A stretch of 64,000 bases of DNA from Zygosaccharomyces rouxii (GCF_000026365.1 NC_012992.1:682001-746000); one strand, 5' to 3'; counted from the stretch's first letter, positions 39,424-50,412 are shown. The notes: generated by a model not told the origin, from the letters alone. Numbers and translations are program-made.

Positions 39424-42400
39424 TTAATCCGTAGACTCAGCGAATCTTTCTTGCATCTTGGTCAACACCTTTTCGAATTCGTTATGGACTTCGTTTTCAC
39501 CTCTGCTTGGTTCGAAAAACTTACATGAAGAAACTGAATGTCTCACATCGCTAGTTGCTTCTGATAGTTTTGCCCAACTTGCACCATTGGCAATTGCTCT
39601 TTGAGCTTCGTCATGGTAACCAACGAATGCACGCATCATATCATAAGTCTTCCAAATAGGACAGAAGGCATCGTAGGTAGAATAACCGTTTTGTTGTAAG
39701 AAATCTTCTTTAATCAAAGTTGCCACATCTAAAGTAATCTTATCACTGTCTGACAATGCAGATTTACCAACCAATTGAACAACTTGTTCTAATTCCTCAG
39801 CATTGGATAAAATTTCCTTAATGTGATCTCTTAAAGCAGGGAATTCTTGATGGTTTTGATCGTAGTACTTGCCCAACACGTTTGTATATTTGGAATAAGA
39901 CACAGATGTGTTGATCGAAGGGAAATGCTTTCTTTGGGCCAGTTTCTTATCCAACCCCCAGAAGACTTGAGTGATACCCAGAGTTGCTGTAGTAACAGGA
40001 TCAGAGAAATCACCACCAGCTGGGGAAACAGCTGCAACGATGGAGACAGAACCGGTACGGTCTGGTGAACCTAGGGCCACTGCCTTACCAGCTCTCTCAT
40101 AGAATGATGCCAATTTGGCACCCAAGTAAGCTGGGAAACCTTGGTCTGCAGGCATTTCACCAAGACGACCTGAAATTTCTCTCAAAGCTTCTGCCCATCT
40201 GGAAGAAGAATCAGCAATCATGGAAATGTTTTTACCTTGATCTCTGAAATATTCTGCTAAAGTAATACCAGTGTAGATGGAAGCTTCTCTAGCGGCCACA
40301 GGCATATTAGAAGTATTAGCAACCAATGTGGTACGTTTCATAATAGGTTCCTTATGACCATTGACCTCAGTAAACAATTCTGGGAATTCCATCAACACTT
40401 CGGCCATCTCATTACCACGTTCACCACAATTGTGAACAACAAGTTGATTAGCTAACAAAAATTGATGATCAGATTCGTTGGATAAAGTTAGACCATAATA
40501 TTCATCTTCTTCGAGTTCTTCCATTTCAAAATAGGCCTTGTTAAACTCACGGATAACTCCATGAGGAGGGGCCTCAATTTGCTTATTGTTAGATGCACAA
40601 TTTGCAAGGACGGCCAGCAAAGCATCGCTTCTATCCATGTAGATAGCATAGACAAAACTACGGTCAACTCCATCCTCATCAACTTCAACGTCGACGGAAA
40701 CATTAATACCCAAAGAGCGAGCAACCGCAACAGTACCTGTCATGACAGATTGATCAATCGTCTTAACAGTTGCAGTCTCATCACTAACATAGCCAGTTGA
40801 ATCAATTATACCTGCAAGGAACACCTCACGGTGTTGGAAACTATCGCTGCAGATGTAACCTGGAACATTCTTGGAATCATCCTTCAAATATCCCAAATCA
40901 ACAATAGCATCCCACAAAAGATTATGAGTGTCCAAGTTCTTACGAACGCCTTCATCTCTAATTGCCTTGGCATACAGGTTAACTGTCTTAGCACGCTTTG
41001 GTTCTTGGCTATCCTTGTATTCAGCAGATAAACCCAAGACTTCAGCGAACTCATTAATACGGTTTAGCAGAGATGCATTTTGAGAGTCAACCGAGAAGGT
41101 AGCAGCATTATTCAACATACCATCGCCAATCCACAAACCAAGGAAATAAGATAGGGCACGTACCGTATCATTTCCTACAGCAGAGTTGGAATCTTTCAAG
41201 TAGTGGGAAAAGTGATTATTCTCCAACAAAACTGGGGCACTTAGCTGATAGGTAGCCTTTCTAACTTGGGCGCTTAAGAGGGCAACATCTCTTGCTTCGA
41301 TCGTCCATTCGAAATACTCTTTTCCACCGTCAGCTTCGGCATACTCCTTCAAGATTCTGAGAGCTTTCTCAGGGCCTTCAACTGCAGGGTAAAAGTCGGA
41401 TGTCTCCTCCACGATATCAATAACTCTGCCATCTTCGAGAGTCTTCTTAGTCATGTTAAAAAGACAAACTTCAACGTAGTCTGTGCCCTGAATGTTGCGA
41501 ACGAGAGGGCGGCAAGATCTTGAAGTCCTAACAACCAACTTGTGGGTTGCATTACAAGTGTATTCAAAGAGTCCGAAACGTTCAGAAGTAGAATCAGATT
41601 TATGGGCTCTATGGGCGGTCTTGTGCGAAACTTTGTACATCTTCTCACGACCACTTGGTGTTCTAACAACCTCTCTTGGCTTACCATCCTTACCCATAAC
41701 TTCTTGACCGACTTCGATACCTTCAACCTCTTTGATGGAACCATCAGACATCATGACCTCAGTTCCTTTGGCGAAGCATCCCACATAGACAATTGCATCT
41801 GAGTTGGAGAATTTGGATAAAGATTGAGAAATAACGGTTTTACCGCAACCAAAAGCACCTGGAATACATGTGGTACCACCTTGAACACATGGAAAGAGCG
41901 CATCTAAAACTCTTTGACCAGTAAGAAGTGGGACATCTGCAGACAACTTTTCTGCCACAGGTCTAGGAACACGCACTGGCCAAGTATGAAACATACTGTA
42001 GCCATTCTTTTGACCATCAAACTCTACTTCTATAACCTTCTCTTCAATAGTGTACTCACCTTCTGTTGCAATCCAGGTAATCGTACCCCTTGCTCTTGGT
42101 GGTAACATAATCTTGTGAGATTCAATTAAATTGTTTTCGAAAACCGTACCAAAGATGTCACCACCAGCTAAATGATCACCAACTCTGTGATCTGAAGGAA
42201 CGAAATGCCATTTAGCATCTCTACTCAATGCTGGCGCATTAACACCTCTAGGAATGTAAATAGATTCAGATTTATCCTTAATACTTTTTAATGGTCTCTG
42301 AATACCATCATAAATCGTCTCCATAAGACCTGGACCCAATTCAACAGAAAGTGGTTTACCAGTACGTAAAACAGGATCACCTACAGTGACACCAGTAGTT

Positions 42401-42627
42401 TCTTCGTAAACTTGAATAGTAGCCTTGTCTGCATCGATTCTAATCACTTCACCAACTAAATTGTCGTGACCCACCCTAACTAATTCATACATGGCACAAC
42501 CAATCATATTTTCTGCCACCACAACGGGACCTGAAACTGAATAGATAGATCCATATTCAGATTCAGCGTGATCCTCGAGTGATACTCTTTTAATTTCCTT
42601 ACGTGCGTTCTCTAAAGCTCCTGCCAT
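39424..42627 (-). CDS. VMA1: V-ATPase catalytic subunit A with in-frame intein
   Basis: Catalytic A subunit of the vacuolar H+-ATPase V1 sector, interrupted by a VDE-type intein. The precursor has 1,067 residues. The exteins are residues 1-283 and 734-1067, joining to a 617-residue subunit, the standard length. The P-loop GAFGCGKT is at about 257-264, shortly before the insertion point at [14 protein letters not shown]. The intein insertion site is identical to that of S. cerevisiae VMA1 (YDL185W), where it starts at Cys284. Extein codons are strongly biased to preferred forms. It is convergent with RPL41, and an 800-bp gap lies upstream. Confidence 0.98.
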   Translation of the reverse strand: MAGALENARKEIKRVSLEDHAESEYGSIYSVSGPVVVAENMIGCAMYELVRVGHDNLVGEVIRIDADKATIQVYEETTGVTVGDPVLRTGKPLSVELGPGLMETIYDGIQRPLKSIKDKSESIYIPRGVNAPALSRDAKWHFVPSDHRVGDHLAGGDIFGTVFENNLIESHKIMLPPRARGTITWIATEGEYTIEEKVIEVEFDGQKNGYSMFHTWPVRVPRPVAEKLSADVPLLTGQRVLDALFPCVQGGTTCIPGAFGCGKTVISQSLSKFSNSDAIVYVGCFAKGTEVMMSDGSIKEVEGIEVGQEVMGKDGKPREVVRTPSGREKMYKVSHKTAHRAHKSDSTSERFGLFEYTCNATHKLVVRTSRSCRPLVRNIQGTDYVEVCLFNMTKKTLEDGRVIDIVEETSDFYPAVEGPEKALRILKEYAEADGGKEYFEWTIEARDVALLSAQVRKATYQLSAPVLLENNHFSHYLKDSNSAVGNDTVRALSYFLGLWIGDGMLNNAATFSVDSQNASLLNRINEFAEVLGLSAEYKDSQEPKRAKTVNLYAKAIRDEGVRKNLDTHNLLWDAIVDLGYLKDDSKNVPGYICSDSFQHREVFLAGIIDSTGYVSDETATVKTIDQSVMTGTVAVARSLGINVSVDVEVDEDGVDRSFVYAIYMDRSDALLAVLANCASNNKQIEAPPHGVIREFNKAYFEMEELEEDEYYGLTLSNESDHQFLLANQLVVHNCGERGNEMAEVLMEFPELFTEVNGHKEPIMKRTTLVANTSNMPVAAREASIYTGITLAEYFRDQGKNISMIADSSSRWAEALREISGRLGEMPADQGFPAYLGAKLASFYERAGKAVALGSPDRTGSVSIVAAVSPAGGDFSDPVTTATLGITQVFWGLDKKLAQRKHFPSINTSVSYSKYTNVLGKYYDQNHQEFPALRDHIKEILSNAEELEQVVQLVGKSALSDSDKITLDVATLIKEDFLQQNGYSTYDAFCPIWKTYDMMRAFVGYHDEAQRAIANGASWAKLSEATSDVRHSVSSCKFFEPSRGENEVHNEFEKVLTKMQERFAESTD
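40429..41778 (-). mobile_element. VMA1 intein (VDE/PI-SceI type), splicing intact, endonuclease probably inactive
   Basis: 450-residue intein (S. cerevisiae VDE 454). Splicing features are complete: Cys1 ([10 protein letters not shown]), block [11 protein letters not shown] with the TxxH His, the C-terminal HN in ANQLVVHN, and Cys as first C-extein residue. The homing endonuclease domain has motif 1 FLGLWIGDG with Asp219 kept (PI-SceI Asp218). Motif 2 reads LAGIIDSTG where active enzymes have LAGLIDSDG. The catalytic aspartate (PI-SceI Asp326) is thus Thr328, codon ACT at 40795-40797. The following DNA-contact loop is also shorter than in VDE. The lysines aligned with PI-SceI Lys301 and probably Lys403 remain. 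It should splice but not cut DNA. Confidence 0.93.
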
Positions 42628-43428
42628 CTTGTGCTTATCAAATTCCTCTTACTATAACTGCTAATATGGCTAGTTCTGCTGGGGCTAAAAGAAGACACAG
42701 ACGGTAATAGAAAAACCAATTGAAACGAATCCCAGCAAATTACAAACTCCTAAAAAGAAAATGTGAGGGCTTGTAAGTGTCTCCGAAGCTCTATTGACTA
42801 GTAGCCTTGCTTGAAGGGACCTTAGTTTTTTAGTTTTGGAAGTGCGATACCCCTGTCAGGTTCTCTTGTATTTACGGCCAGAAAATAAGGTACCCGGACA
42901 AGATAAAATCCTGGCGGTTAATTTAGGTTAGTTACAGGGTTATAGCGAAATATTGGTACAGCAAGATTAGTCTAACTAGCTCAATAAGACGAAATTGCTT
43001 CTTAGCACGGCACTGGAGATAATCCATTATTGTTCAATGAGTATATACCAGGCGATTTGGGACCCCTCAAACAACTAAAGAGAGCGAGATACCACCGAAC
43101 GTGAATTATATAATTGTTCACAATCTAATCAATGTTTGAATAGCTTCGTTGATGCCCATTTTGCATTAAAAGCTGTATGAGTATGCTTCAAACACACTTC
43201 ACCTGACCACTATCCCTAAGCCACCTCAGTTGAGTTATATCCCTGTTTAGTAATAATGGCGGTTGAGAGACACATAAGTTGGGATTGGGAACTAGAGAAC
43301 CAGCACCTAATATAGGTAAGGACCTAGTAAAAGGTTCAATTGATCGTCAAGTGTCAAATAAATGATACTTTTTTAATTGCATACCGGTATAATAGTAGCC
43401 TGATATCCAAAACTCTAACACAAGTTAA
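42628..43428. other. VMA1 promoter and synteny-junction gap
   Basis: About 800 bp between the VMA1 start and tRNA-Gly. No gene, LTR or solo repeat was recognised. A 10-bp palindrome ATACCGGTAT (43381-43390) lies about 40 bp before the tRNA. Gene order departs here from the chromosome IV track. Confidence 0.5.
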
Positions 43429-43499
43429 GCGCAAATGGTTTAGTGGTAAAATTCATCGTTGCCATCGATGAGCCCCTGGTTCGATTCCGGGTTTGCGCA
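43429..43499 (+). tRNA. tRNA-Gly (GCC)
   Basis: 71-nt cloverleaf. The acceptor stem is GCGCAAA/TTTGCGC with A discriminator, the D arm contains box A TGGTTTAGTGG, and the anticodon stem CATCG/CGATG encloses TTGCCAT with anticodon GCC. The T arm holds GGTTCGATTCC (box B). No intron. A T-rich Pol III terminator (CTTTTTATTTTTTT) follows immediately. It is nearly identical to S. cerevisiae tG(GCC). Confidence 0.98.
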
Positions 43500-43679
43500 T
43501 CTTTTTATTTTTTTCTAGCTCTCCGAAAAGTAAATTGAAGAATGAATAGATGAAGGTGAAATACAAGTTAACATAGTACAATACAAAAGAAACAGAGTAA
43601 CCAGTTAATAGAACAACAGGACAAGAAATCTTGAAGATTTCTGGAATAAAATATTTGCTAGTTATTTCATCGACTCCAG

Positions 43680-45341
43680 ATGAGTTTTTACAGAAGTAGG
43701 AATAGGGGTAGAGGAGCTAATGATGTTAAGGGTCCAAGTTCTGCCCTAACTCAGTTTCTAAGAGATGAAGGTATCAATGCTCAAGAGATTAGAACACGTT
43801 GGGAGAAACAACAGGCTGAAAAACAAGAATTAGAAGAATCGAATTCTGTCGAACAAAGTGTGGAACCAAGTCCCCATACTGAGACTAAGGCTTTATCAGA
43901 TAGTGACTCTTCAGAGACTGATACTGATGAAAATATCGATAAGTTTAGGAAATTAGGTTCTATTGGGGTTGATAGTGACGAAGAGGAATACGATGAAGAG
44001 ACAGCACCAAAAAGGCGACCACAACCTGCCACAACGCCAAATGACGACCGTGATAAGAAGAAGACTCAAAAATTGTTAGAAAATAGACGTAAAAGACAGA
44101 AAAGAGCAGCTGAATTATTGGATAGGCGTGTGGAATTGCCTTCATTACAAGAACTATGCATTGAAAAAATTGGATCTAACATTAGTAAGTGGAACGATGA
44201 AGCCGACGAACAGGGCAAACAAGTTTATGCAAATATCCGTACAGTGTTGGGTGGTATATCTACAGATAATTTGAACAATCTAGGTAAAGCCTTATGCAAG
44301 AATAGAGCACTAAATGATCAAACTTTACAACTTTTCCTGAAGACCGATCTGTCTGGTCTTGTTTTCCATGACTGTTCAAGGGTTTCATTTGAAGGCTATA
44401 AGGCACTGGCAATATTTTGTCCCCATTTAACAGAAATTTCGTTACAAATGTGCGGACAATTGAACAATGAAGCCCTGCTTTACATGGCGGAGAAACTACC
44501 AAATTTAAAATCCGTAAAACTTGATGGACCTTTCTTAATCAATGAAGCAACCTGGGATCAATTTTTTCAATCCATGTCTGGAAGGCTCGTCGAATTTCAC
44601 GTTTCCAATACACATAGATTTACTGACAACTCCCTTAGCTCCCTCCTAAGACATTGTGGTAATCATTTGGTCTCCTTGCACTTTTGCAGACTAGATAGCG
44701 TTTCCAATTATGCACTTATCCCACAATATTTGCAAAACCCACAGTTTCACACTTTAGGTATTGAATACCCTTACAACGAAGAAGATGTTAGTGATATGGT
44801 CATCCTGCAACTTCTTGAGCGAGTTGGTACCCATTTACGCTATCTATCATTAAATGGTTGTGTAGAGTTAACGGATAACGCGATTGTCAATGGACTAACA
44901 GTCTTCCTTCAGGGGAATGATCAACTAGAATGTCTACAATTGGAAGAGCTAGTAAATATCACCTCTGATAGTTTGCTTTATTTCTTCAAGACAGTACCAT
45001 TACCACACCTCTGTCGTTGTAGTTTAAAGCGTTGTACCAAATTAACCGATGATGCTACTGTCGAGTTGCTATTGAACTCAGCAAAGGATAAACTAGAAGA
45101 TTTAAATCTAAATTCATTGATCAATCTAACGCAGGGGACTTTTGAAATTATGAATTGCCCGAATCTGAAGCATCTGGACGCATCATTTGTGCGCTGCGTC
45201 GATGATCACGTAGTGGCTACCGTGGGATCTCAAAACCCATCTCTCCAACTAATGGAAGTATTCGGAGACAATCTAGTATCTAACAAGGCTTCCATAAGGG
45301 AGGGATTAACACTGATCGGCCGTCAGAGCGATTCGATCTGA
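43680..45341 (+). CDS. RAD7: nucleotide excision repair protein Rad7
   Basis: Leucine-rich-repeat subunit that with Rad16 (and Elc1/Cul3) recognises UV damage in non-transcribed chromatin for global genome repair. 553 residues (S. cerevisiae 565). The N-terminus MSFYRSRNRGRGANDVKGPS and following SSALTQFLRDEGINA are conserved. An acidic Ser-rich segment (about 55-105) and a basic patch follow, then LRRs from about 185 to the end, such as LTEISLQMCGQLNNEALLYM and LRYLSLNGCVELTDNAIV. In S. cerevisiae it is YJR052W, so its place between the VMA1 and TDA7 blocks marks a rearrangement. Confidence 0.95.
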   Translation: MSFYRSRNRGRGANDVKGPSSALTQFLRDEGINAQEIRTRWEKQQAEKQELEESNSVEQSVEPSPHTETKALSDSDSSETDTDENIDKFRKLGSIGVDSDEEEYDEETAPKRRPQPATTPNDDRDKKKTQKLLENRRKRQKRAAELLDRRVELPSLQELCIEKIGSNISKWNDEADEQGKQVYANIRTVLGGISTDNLNNLGKALCKNRALNDQTLQLFLKTDLSGLVFHDCSRVSFEGYKALAIFCPHLTEISLQMCGQLNNEALLYMAEKLPNLKSVKLDGPFLINEATWDQFFQSMSGRLVEFHVSNTHRFTDNSLSSLLRHCGNHLVSLHFCRLDSVSNYALIPQYLQNPQFHTLGIEYPYNEEDVSDMVILQLLERVGTHLRYLSLNGCVELTDNAIVNGLTVFLQGNDQLECLQLEELVNITSDSLLYFFKTVPLPHLCRCSLKRCTKLTDDATVELLLNSAKDKLEDLNLNSLINLTQGTFEIMNCPNLKHLDASFVRCVDDHVVATVGSQNPSLQLMEVFGDNLVSNKASIREGLTLIGRQSDSI

Positions 45342-46086
45342 ATTTCGACAATTGCAAGAAATTTTACTATTGTTCCCCAGGGGAATTTGACAGCCAGCAA
45401 GATACGACAACAGCAACGGCATAAAGCTATTCGAACTGGAGCAATGACTAAGATCCCAACAGAGACGCTGACTACGGTGTTGTCGCGTTTGACTCCTTAT
45501 AGTTGATGTACTCTGCAAGGACGCGAATCCTATAACCTACTCCGAACTCGTTCCACTTTTTTGTAAACACTGCAAAGTGGGATAAACAAATTGGAAAACA
45601 CGATTCATAGGTCACTGCATGGCTATGGTTGATGATTAACTGTTCGAGAAATGACAGATCAGTTCTGGCTTCTGATCTCTCTCTAGCCTAGAATCAAAGC
45701 CATACCAAAAGGCTAGGAAATTCGGACCAGATTCTGCCAAGCCCATAGTTCTGCTCAACGAGGATTGGCAATACAGCCGTTACACTTGTAGCCGTGCACC
45801 TCGATTCCTACTAGGTCTCTTCGTTTCCGTTGATCATTGCTTTCTGCGGGGAAACGGCAACTCCTGCAACCAAGCTTCTTCTATTGTTATAATAACTGCA
45901 GTTCTATTTTATCACCTATTCAGTGTGTTGAGATAGGAAAAGAAGATAGCTAACCACCTGTAGCCCTGGAGCCTACTATTATATGGATCTTTATTAGATC
46001 TGCAATCGTCGCCCTAATCTTTAGACACTAGACTCTAGAAAATAAGTGAATCGAAGATTAGAGCCATAGAGAAGTTTGACAATTCA
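45342..46086. other. RAD7-TDA7 intergenic region
   Basis: About 745 bp, chiefly the TDA7 promoter. Two forkhead-type matches, GTAAACA (45563-45569) and ATAAACAAA (45582-45590), sit within and beside an inverted repeat CCACTTT/AAAGTGG (45553-45580). No gene recognised. Confidence 0.45.
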
Positions 46087-49000
46087 ATGGAAGTAAGCTT
46101 GAATACGGCATGGCAAGCTTCGTTTCCATCGGAGCAGCTCTCTTCGGCTAGCTCCACTTGGGGAGACTCTAGTTCTACAACTTCTGTGTTGAATAATTAT
46201 CCGAAAACAAGTGGCCTCTCTTCTACTACCAATAGTGACTACGAACAACCATACAGTTATATGTCAACAACAAACCTGTCTCCATCGGGTTCCATTGACG
46301 CGTCAAACCCCACGTCTACCATTTCTTCAAGCTCTGTTACCAGTTCTACTACGTTAGCACCATGGTGGTCAACTGTTTCAAGTGATCCTAAACCATTGAA
46401 AAGTACCGCGGATACAAAAAGTTCTTACCTGTCCTTCTCTTCATCGTCGCCTTGGTGGGAAAGTACTTCCAATGACATTTATGCGTCTCCAACAACATCG
46501 AGTTCAAACCTAAATACGCAAACGAGTTCAAATTCAATATGGAGCGAAAATTCGGACTCTATCTGGGGGCTCAACCCAATTTTGATCTCGGGCTCAAGCT
46601 CTGGTTCCATCACCGTGGACACCAGTTCGAATACCTTTATCAATTCTGACACCAATTCCAATTTCAATTGGTGGTCATCCACCACAAGTAGCTCTTACGA
46701 ATTTATGTCGAGCACCGGTTCTATGTGGGCATCGACATTCTCCAGCCCCAGTACATGGACTACAAGCGACGATTTTCAAAATTCATTGTCATCAACATCG
46801 TTACCGTGGTCATCATCCTCTCTCGTCACCACTAGTAGTGATGAAATACCAGGAAATATGGAACCCATTACAAGTCTTTCAGACAGCTATTCTTGGTGGA
46901 ATCCATCGACGACAGAGTTTTACTCCCCATCAGGTTATACAACTTCGAAATCAGCATCTCCAACGCCAAGTACATCCCCAGTGACCTCTCAAATGGATAC
47001 ATCACCAGTAGCCCTCCCATCTCAATCTTCATACAATTGGGGTTCAGAGTTATCGATAGCAGCGATTTCGTCAACGATAACCCTTCCATCTCAATCTTCG
47101 TACAATTGGAATTCAGAGCTATCGACAACATCAACTACATCAACCTCACCTACGTTTGCCTGGCTATCTGGTTGGTACTCAAGCTGGTTCTTAAGTTCAT
47201 CGCCGACCATGTTACCAAGTGCATCGGAAGCTCCTGCAATAATGGCGACAATGAGTGCATCTTCAAACGTGCTGTCATCCTACATTCCGCAGACTTCAAC
47301 ATCTTACGATCCATTTACTACAGCAACGCCAACGCCGACTTCTAGTATATCACAACCGCTGATATCCTCAAGTACATTTTCTTCTAGAGTGTTTACGATT
47401 CTATCTTCAGGATCCCCATCATCCTCAACTATACCCACTTACCTGATATCATCAGCGTCATCAGCATCATCTTTAATTAATACGATAGACCCTTCTTCCT
47501 CGACTTCTGATCTTTGGATTTATAGTTCGTCCGAACCGCAACCTATAACTTCGTCAGTACCTGCTACAGAGGATTTGAGGTCAACAGATACTGCTGTGCC
47601 GGCTGGATGGTCGGATACCATTCTATCAGGGAGTACACCACCATCACCGATTACTGCGCTATGGAGTTATGTGGGGCCTAGCAATAGCATAATTCCGACC
47701 ACGACGAGTGATTTTCCTAGTGCTACATCACTAGCGACAAACGATTCTTCCGACATTATACCTACTTCCAATGACGAACCAGTTTCTAGTGCAGATGATT
47801 TGTCTAATTATCTGCCCACGATCTCCGGCGTCGAACCAACGACATCTGTAATTTCCAGTCCTGTTGCAGCGCCAACCAGTTTGTCTTCGGATCCTGTCGC
47901 TACAATTCCCACTATGTTATTCAGTACTACATCTTCCTCTTCCAGTGACTGGTACGAATCAACTCCAATGACTTCAGGCATCGAGAGCAGTCAGGTAGTA
48001 GCCTTTTCAAGCGTGCCCTCTGATTCTTCTGCCACTTCGAGCATATGGTTTGAGCTAACTCCCCCAACATCTAGCGACTCGTCTTTTTTTGTTCCTTCAA
48101 GTTCGTCCTTATTTCCAATATCAATGACATATTCATGGACTTCCCCAGTGGTAGAATCCTCTTCACAAAGTCCAATTTCTTCAAGTTCTTCGACGACATC
48201 AGCGGAAGGAAACACATTCTCCAAAACAAGTTCAGGAAGCTCATCAAACCATTCTTCCAAGAGTGGGATTTCGTCCCCATCTTATCTTCACTTCTCTTCA
48301 CAATCTAATTCAACTTCCTCGACAAACGCAGATTATTCAGTATCTTACGGTACAAGAAGTGCTTACTACATCTACACACAAACATATGTGATTACTGCCT
48401 CCACTACAACTTTTGAAACTGGTATACCTACTACTGTTGGAATGCCTCGCTCAGGAAGTAGCACTTTTTCGACACCACAGCCGGCCGTCACACAAGATAT
48501 AGGGTTTTACAATTATCATTTAAACAAGGACAATCACCATAATTCACGCCGCGGAGGTAATGACACTGGTGCAATAGTTGGTGGTGTTGTCGGCGGTGTA
48601 TGTGGAGTTGTGGGATGCTGTTTGGCAACATGGATCCTTTTACGCAGGAGAAGAAACCATAAGAGGAGTGCGGAATCTCCACAAGGCTTCAGCGAAGAAA
48701 TTGGTAATAGAGTGGAAAATACGTCACCTTCGGAAACTCCAAGGACATACTTTCAAGAAAAACCAGAGGAATATATTGCTAGCAATACAGGAAATAACGA
48801 AAACCAGTTATTTTCAATCTTCAGAACACAGAGAATATCACGGACTCCCGGTGTAGATCTAGCACGCAATCAGTTTTTCGATCCCAATTTCCCCTGTTCA
48901 AGTGAGACTAAAGGCATCGAGGATCCATTTCGCGATAAATATAATTCCAGAGGCAGATCACACGGTCAAGTTCAAGTGACACCACCTCGAGTACCACCTC

Positions 49001-49230
49001 CAAGAAAGATGCATTCTAATACCCAACATCCCATTCCATCTAAAAACATTAATTCTTCTCGGGATAACCGTTCTTCGCTTGTTTCATCCCTTAATGATTC
49101 ATCGTTCGCTTCCTCACTACAAGGTGATTACTCGACACTTTCATCAGGTCCCATTAGACTAGATCCTAGTGTCAACGGAAGCAACATCCCAGAGAATCCT
49201 GACGGTGGATTTTTCCTTGAGGTTATTTAA
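46087..49230 (+). CDS. TDA7: Ser/Thr-rich single-pass membrane protein of the Tda7/YDL211C family
   Basis: 1,047 residues, longer than S. cerevisiae Tda7 (about 636, vacuolar, function unknown). Residues 1-720 are almost wholly Ser/Thr/Pro with regularly spaced Trp or Trp-Trp (APWWST, SPWWEST, FNWWSST, YSWWNPS). The conserved juxtamembrane block YYIYTQTYVITASTTTFETG is followed by one membrane segment (about 828-852, GAIVGGVVGGVCGVVGCC...), then RRRRNHKRS and a cytosolic tail with PPRVPPPRK and the conserved end GGFFLEVI. There is no N-terminal signal peptide, so the membrane segment probably acts as reverse anchor. MRPL22 follows, as in YNL176C-YNL177C. Confidence 0.88.
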   Translation: MEVSLNTAWQASFPSEQLSSASSTWGDSSSTTSVLNNYPKTSGLSSTTNSDYEQPYSYMSTTNLSPSGSIDASNPTSTISSSSVTSSTTLAPWWSTVSSDPKPLKSTADTKSSYLSFSSSSPWWESTSNDIYASPTTSSSNLNTQTSSNSIWSENSDSIWGLNPILISGSSSGSITVDTSSNTFINSDTNSNFNWWSSTTSSSYEFMSSTGSMWASTFSSPSTWTTSDDFQNSLSSTSLPWSSSSLVTTSSDEIPGNMEPITSLSDSYSWWNPSTTEFYSPSGYTTSKSASPTPSTSPVTSQMDTSPVALPSQSSYNWGSELSIAAISSTITLPSQSSYNWNSELSTTSTTSTSPTFAWLSGWYSSWFLSSSPTMLPSASEAPAIMATMSASSNVLSSYIPQTSTSYDPFTTATPTPTSSISQPLISSSTFSSRVFTILSSGSPSSSTIPTYLISSASSASSLINTIDPSSSTSDLWIYSSSEPQPITSSVPATEDLRSTDTAVPAGWSDTILSGSTPPSPITALWSYVGPSNSIIPTTTSDFPSATSLATNDSSDIIPTSNDEPVSSADDLSNYLPTISGVEPTTSVISSPVAAPTSLSSDPVATIPTMLFSTTSSSSSDWYESTPMTSGIESSQVVAFSSVPSDSSATSSIWFELTPPTSSDSSFFVPSSSSLFPISMTYSWTSPVVESSSQSPISSSSSTTSAEGNTFSKTSSGSSSNHSSKSGISSPSYLHFSSQSNSTSSTNADYSVSYGTRSAYYIYTQTYVITASTTTFETGIPTTVGMPRSGSSTFSTPQPAVTQDIGFYNYHLNKDNHHNSRRGGNDTGAIVGGVVGGVCGVVGCCLATWILLRRRRNHKRSAESPQGFSEEIGNRVENTSPSETPRTYFQEKPEEYIASNTGNNENQLFSIFRTQRISRTPGVDLARNQFFDPNFPCSSETKGIEDPFRDKYNSRGRSHGQVQVTPPRVPPPRKMHSNTQHPIPSKNINSSRDNRSSLVSSLNDSSFASSLQGDYSTLSSGPIRLDPSVNGSNIPENPDGGFFLEVI
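47014..47151 (+). repeat. 69-bp tandem repeat in TDA7
   Basis: Two adjacent 69-bp units encode LPSQSSYNWGSELS... and LPSQSSYNWNSELS... (23 residues each). The first 45 bp are nearly identical and the rest diverged. This suggests recent expansion of the Trp-containing unit. Confidence 0.75.
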
Positions 49231-49467
49231 GAGGTGACATGGAATTCATATAAATTTTAAACAGCTGTTCTTGAATTTTTACCTGCAATTCGTTCTACAT
49301 AATAAATAATTTTTAAAATTGGTTTTTGACGTTTTTCTATCTTACTTATCGTTGACCATTTGCTTTATTTTTTTCTTCATTAAGCTCATCAGCATGTAGA
49401 AAATTTGACGAACTTAAAGAACTTCAAAAATACAAGAAACTGGAGAGAGAACCCATCAGTAGACACC

Positions 49468-50394
49468 ATGTTACCAATCCCAAGGGTATTATTTGCGCCT
49501 AGCAATTTGCGAAGTATTTACCTTGGCCAACGGAAGCAATTTTTTCATGTAGGTCGTCAGTTATGGAATAATAATAGAGGGAATTCATCTGTCTTTGAAG
49601 GACTCACCAAGGATGTTAATTATGAGAGTGACGATCCTTCCAAAATGTCAAACAGAATGTCGGTAACTGCAGATGCTTCTGACGAAAATTCAAAGGATGG
49701 TGTTGTCGCTCCAGATCAAATCACTGTGGACAACGATGTTACTTTACACAAATACATTAGATCCAAACAAGGCCCAGAGAAATTGGCTCACCAAACGTTA
49801 CTTTCTCCACTCAAGAGGAAATTATATATGAGGAATTGTGACTTGAATGATGGCTTTTACAAAAGAGATACAGTGATCTCATTACCTGGCTCTAAGGAAA
49901 AGTACAAATTAAAACTGAGCCGTGAAGAAATTGATGTATTGGAACCATCAGTTTATGTGAAATCCTATAGAATTAAATCATCCATGAAGAAAACTACTCA
50001 ATTGCTAAGGTTGTTAAATGGCTTGGACGTTAAATCTGCATTGACCCAATGTCATTTCTCATCAAAGAAAATTGCTCGTGATGTAGCAGAAGTATTGAAT
50101 AGAGGTATAGAGGATGGTCAGAAGTTAGGTCTTGATGCGAATGACATGTACATTGCTCAAATTTGGACCGGTAGTGATGGTTGGTGGATACCAAGAATGG
50201 ATTACAAAGGTAGAGGTCGTGTTGGTGTCATTAGACATCGTTATGTGCATGTTAGATGTATTTTAAAGACTAAAAGTGTTACGAAGAGAAGATTAGAATA
50301 TGAATCTCAGTTGAAACAACAGAGAAGGAAACCTTGGGTCCAATTAGCGGATAAACCAGTTAGAGGATTCCCGGGAGGCGCCTACAAGTGGTAA
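49468..50394 (+). CDS. MRPL22: mitochondrial large-subunit ribosomal protein uL22m
   Basis: Component of the 54S mitochondrial ribosomal subunit lining the exit tunnel. From the ATG at 49468 ([20 protein letters not shown]) it has 308 residues (S. cerevisiae 309). The frame extends 21 codons further to a TTG, but the chosen ATG begins a typical Arg-containing presequence. The uL22 core is in the second half: [55 protein letters not shown] perfect Puf3 element lies 19 nt after the stop. Corresponds to YNL177C; convergent with SHR3. Confidence 0.94.
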   Translation: MLPIPRVLFAPSNLRSIYLGQRKQFFHVGRQLWNNNRGNSSVFEGLTKDVNYESDDPSKMSNRMSVTADASDENSKDGVVAPDQITVDNDVTLHKYIRSKQGPEKLAHQTLLSPLKRKLYMRNCDLNDGFYKRDTVISLPGSKEKYKLKLSREEIDVLEPSVYVKSYRIKSSMKKTTQLLRLLNGLDVKSALTQCHFSSKKIARDVAEVLNRGIEDGQKLGLDANDMYIAQIWTGSDGWWIPRMDYKGRGRVGVIRHRYVHVRCILKTKSVTKRRLEYESQLKQQRRKPWVQLADKPVRGFPGGAYKW

Positions 50395-50412
50395 GATTGA
50401 AGTAAAGGTTTT

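Noticed and set aside
42628..43428. Solo LTR or transposon remnant near tRNA-Gly
   Set aside because: No terminal TG...CA repeat with a target duplication, and no similarity to Ty LTR ends, could be seen.
45630..45690. Possible box C/D snoRNA (TTGATGA ... CTGA) between RAD7 and TDA7
   Set aside because: Box C lacks the required purine at its first position, and no terminal stem directly flanks the boxes.
49405..49467. 21-codon N-terminal extension of MRPL22
   Set aside because: It opens with TTG, and the following ATG starts an Arg-containing mitochondrial presequence.
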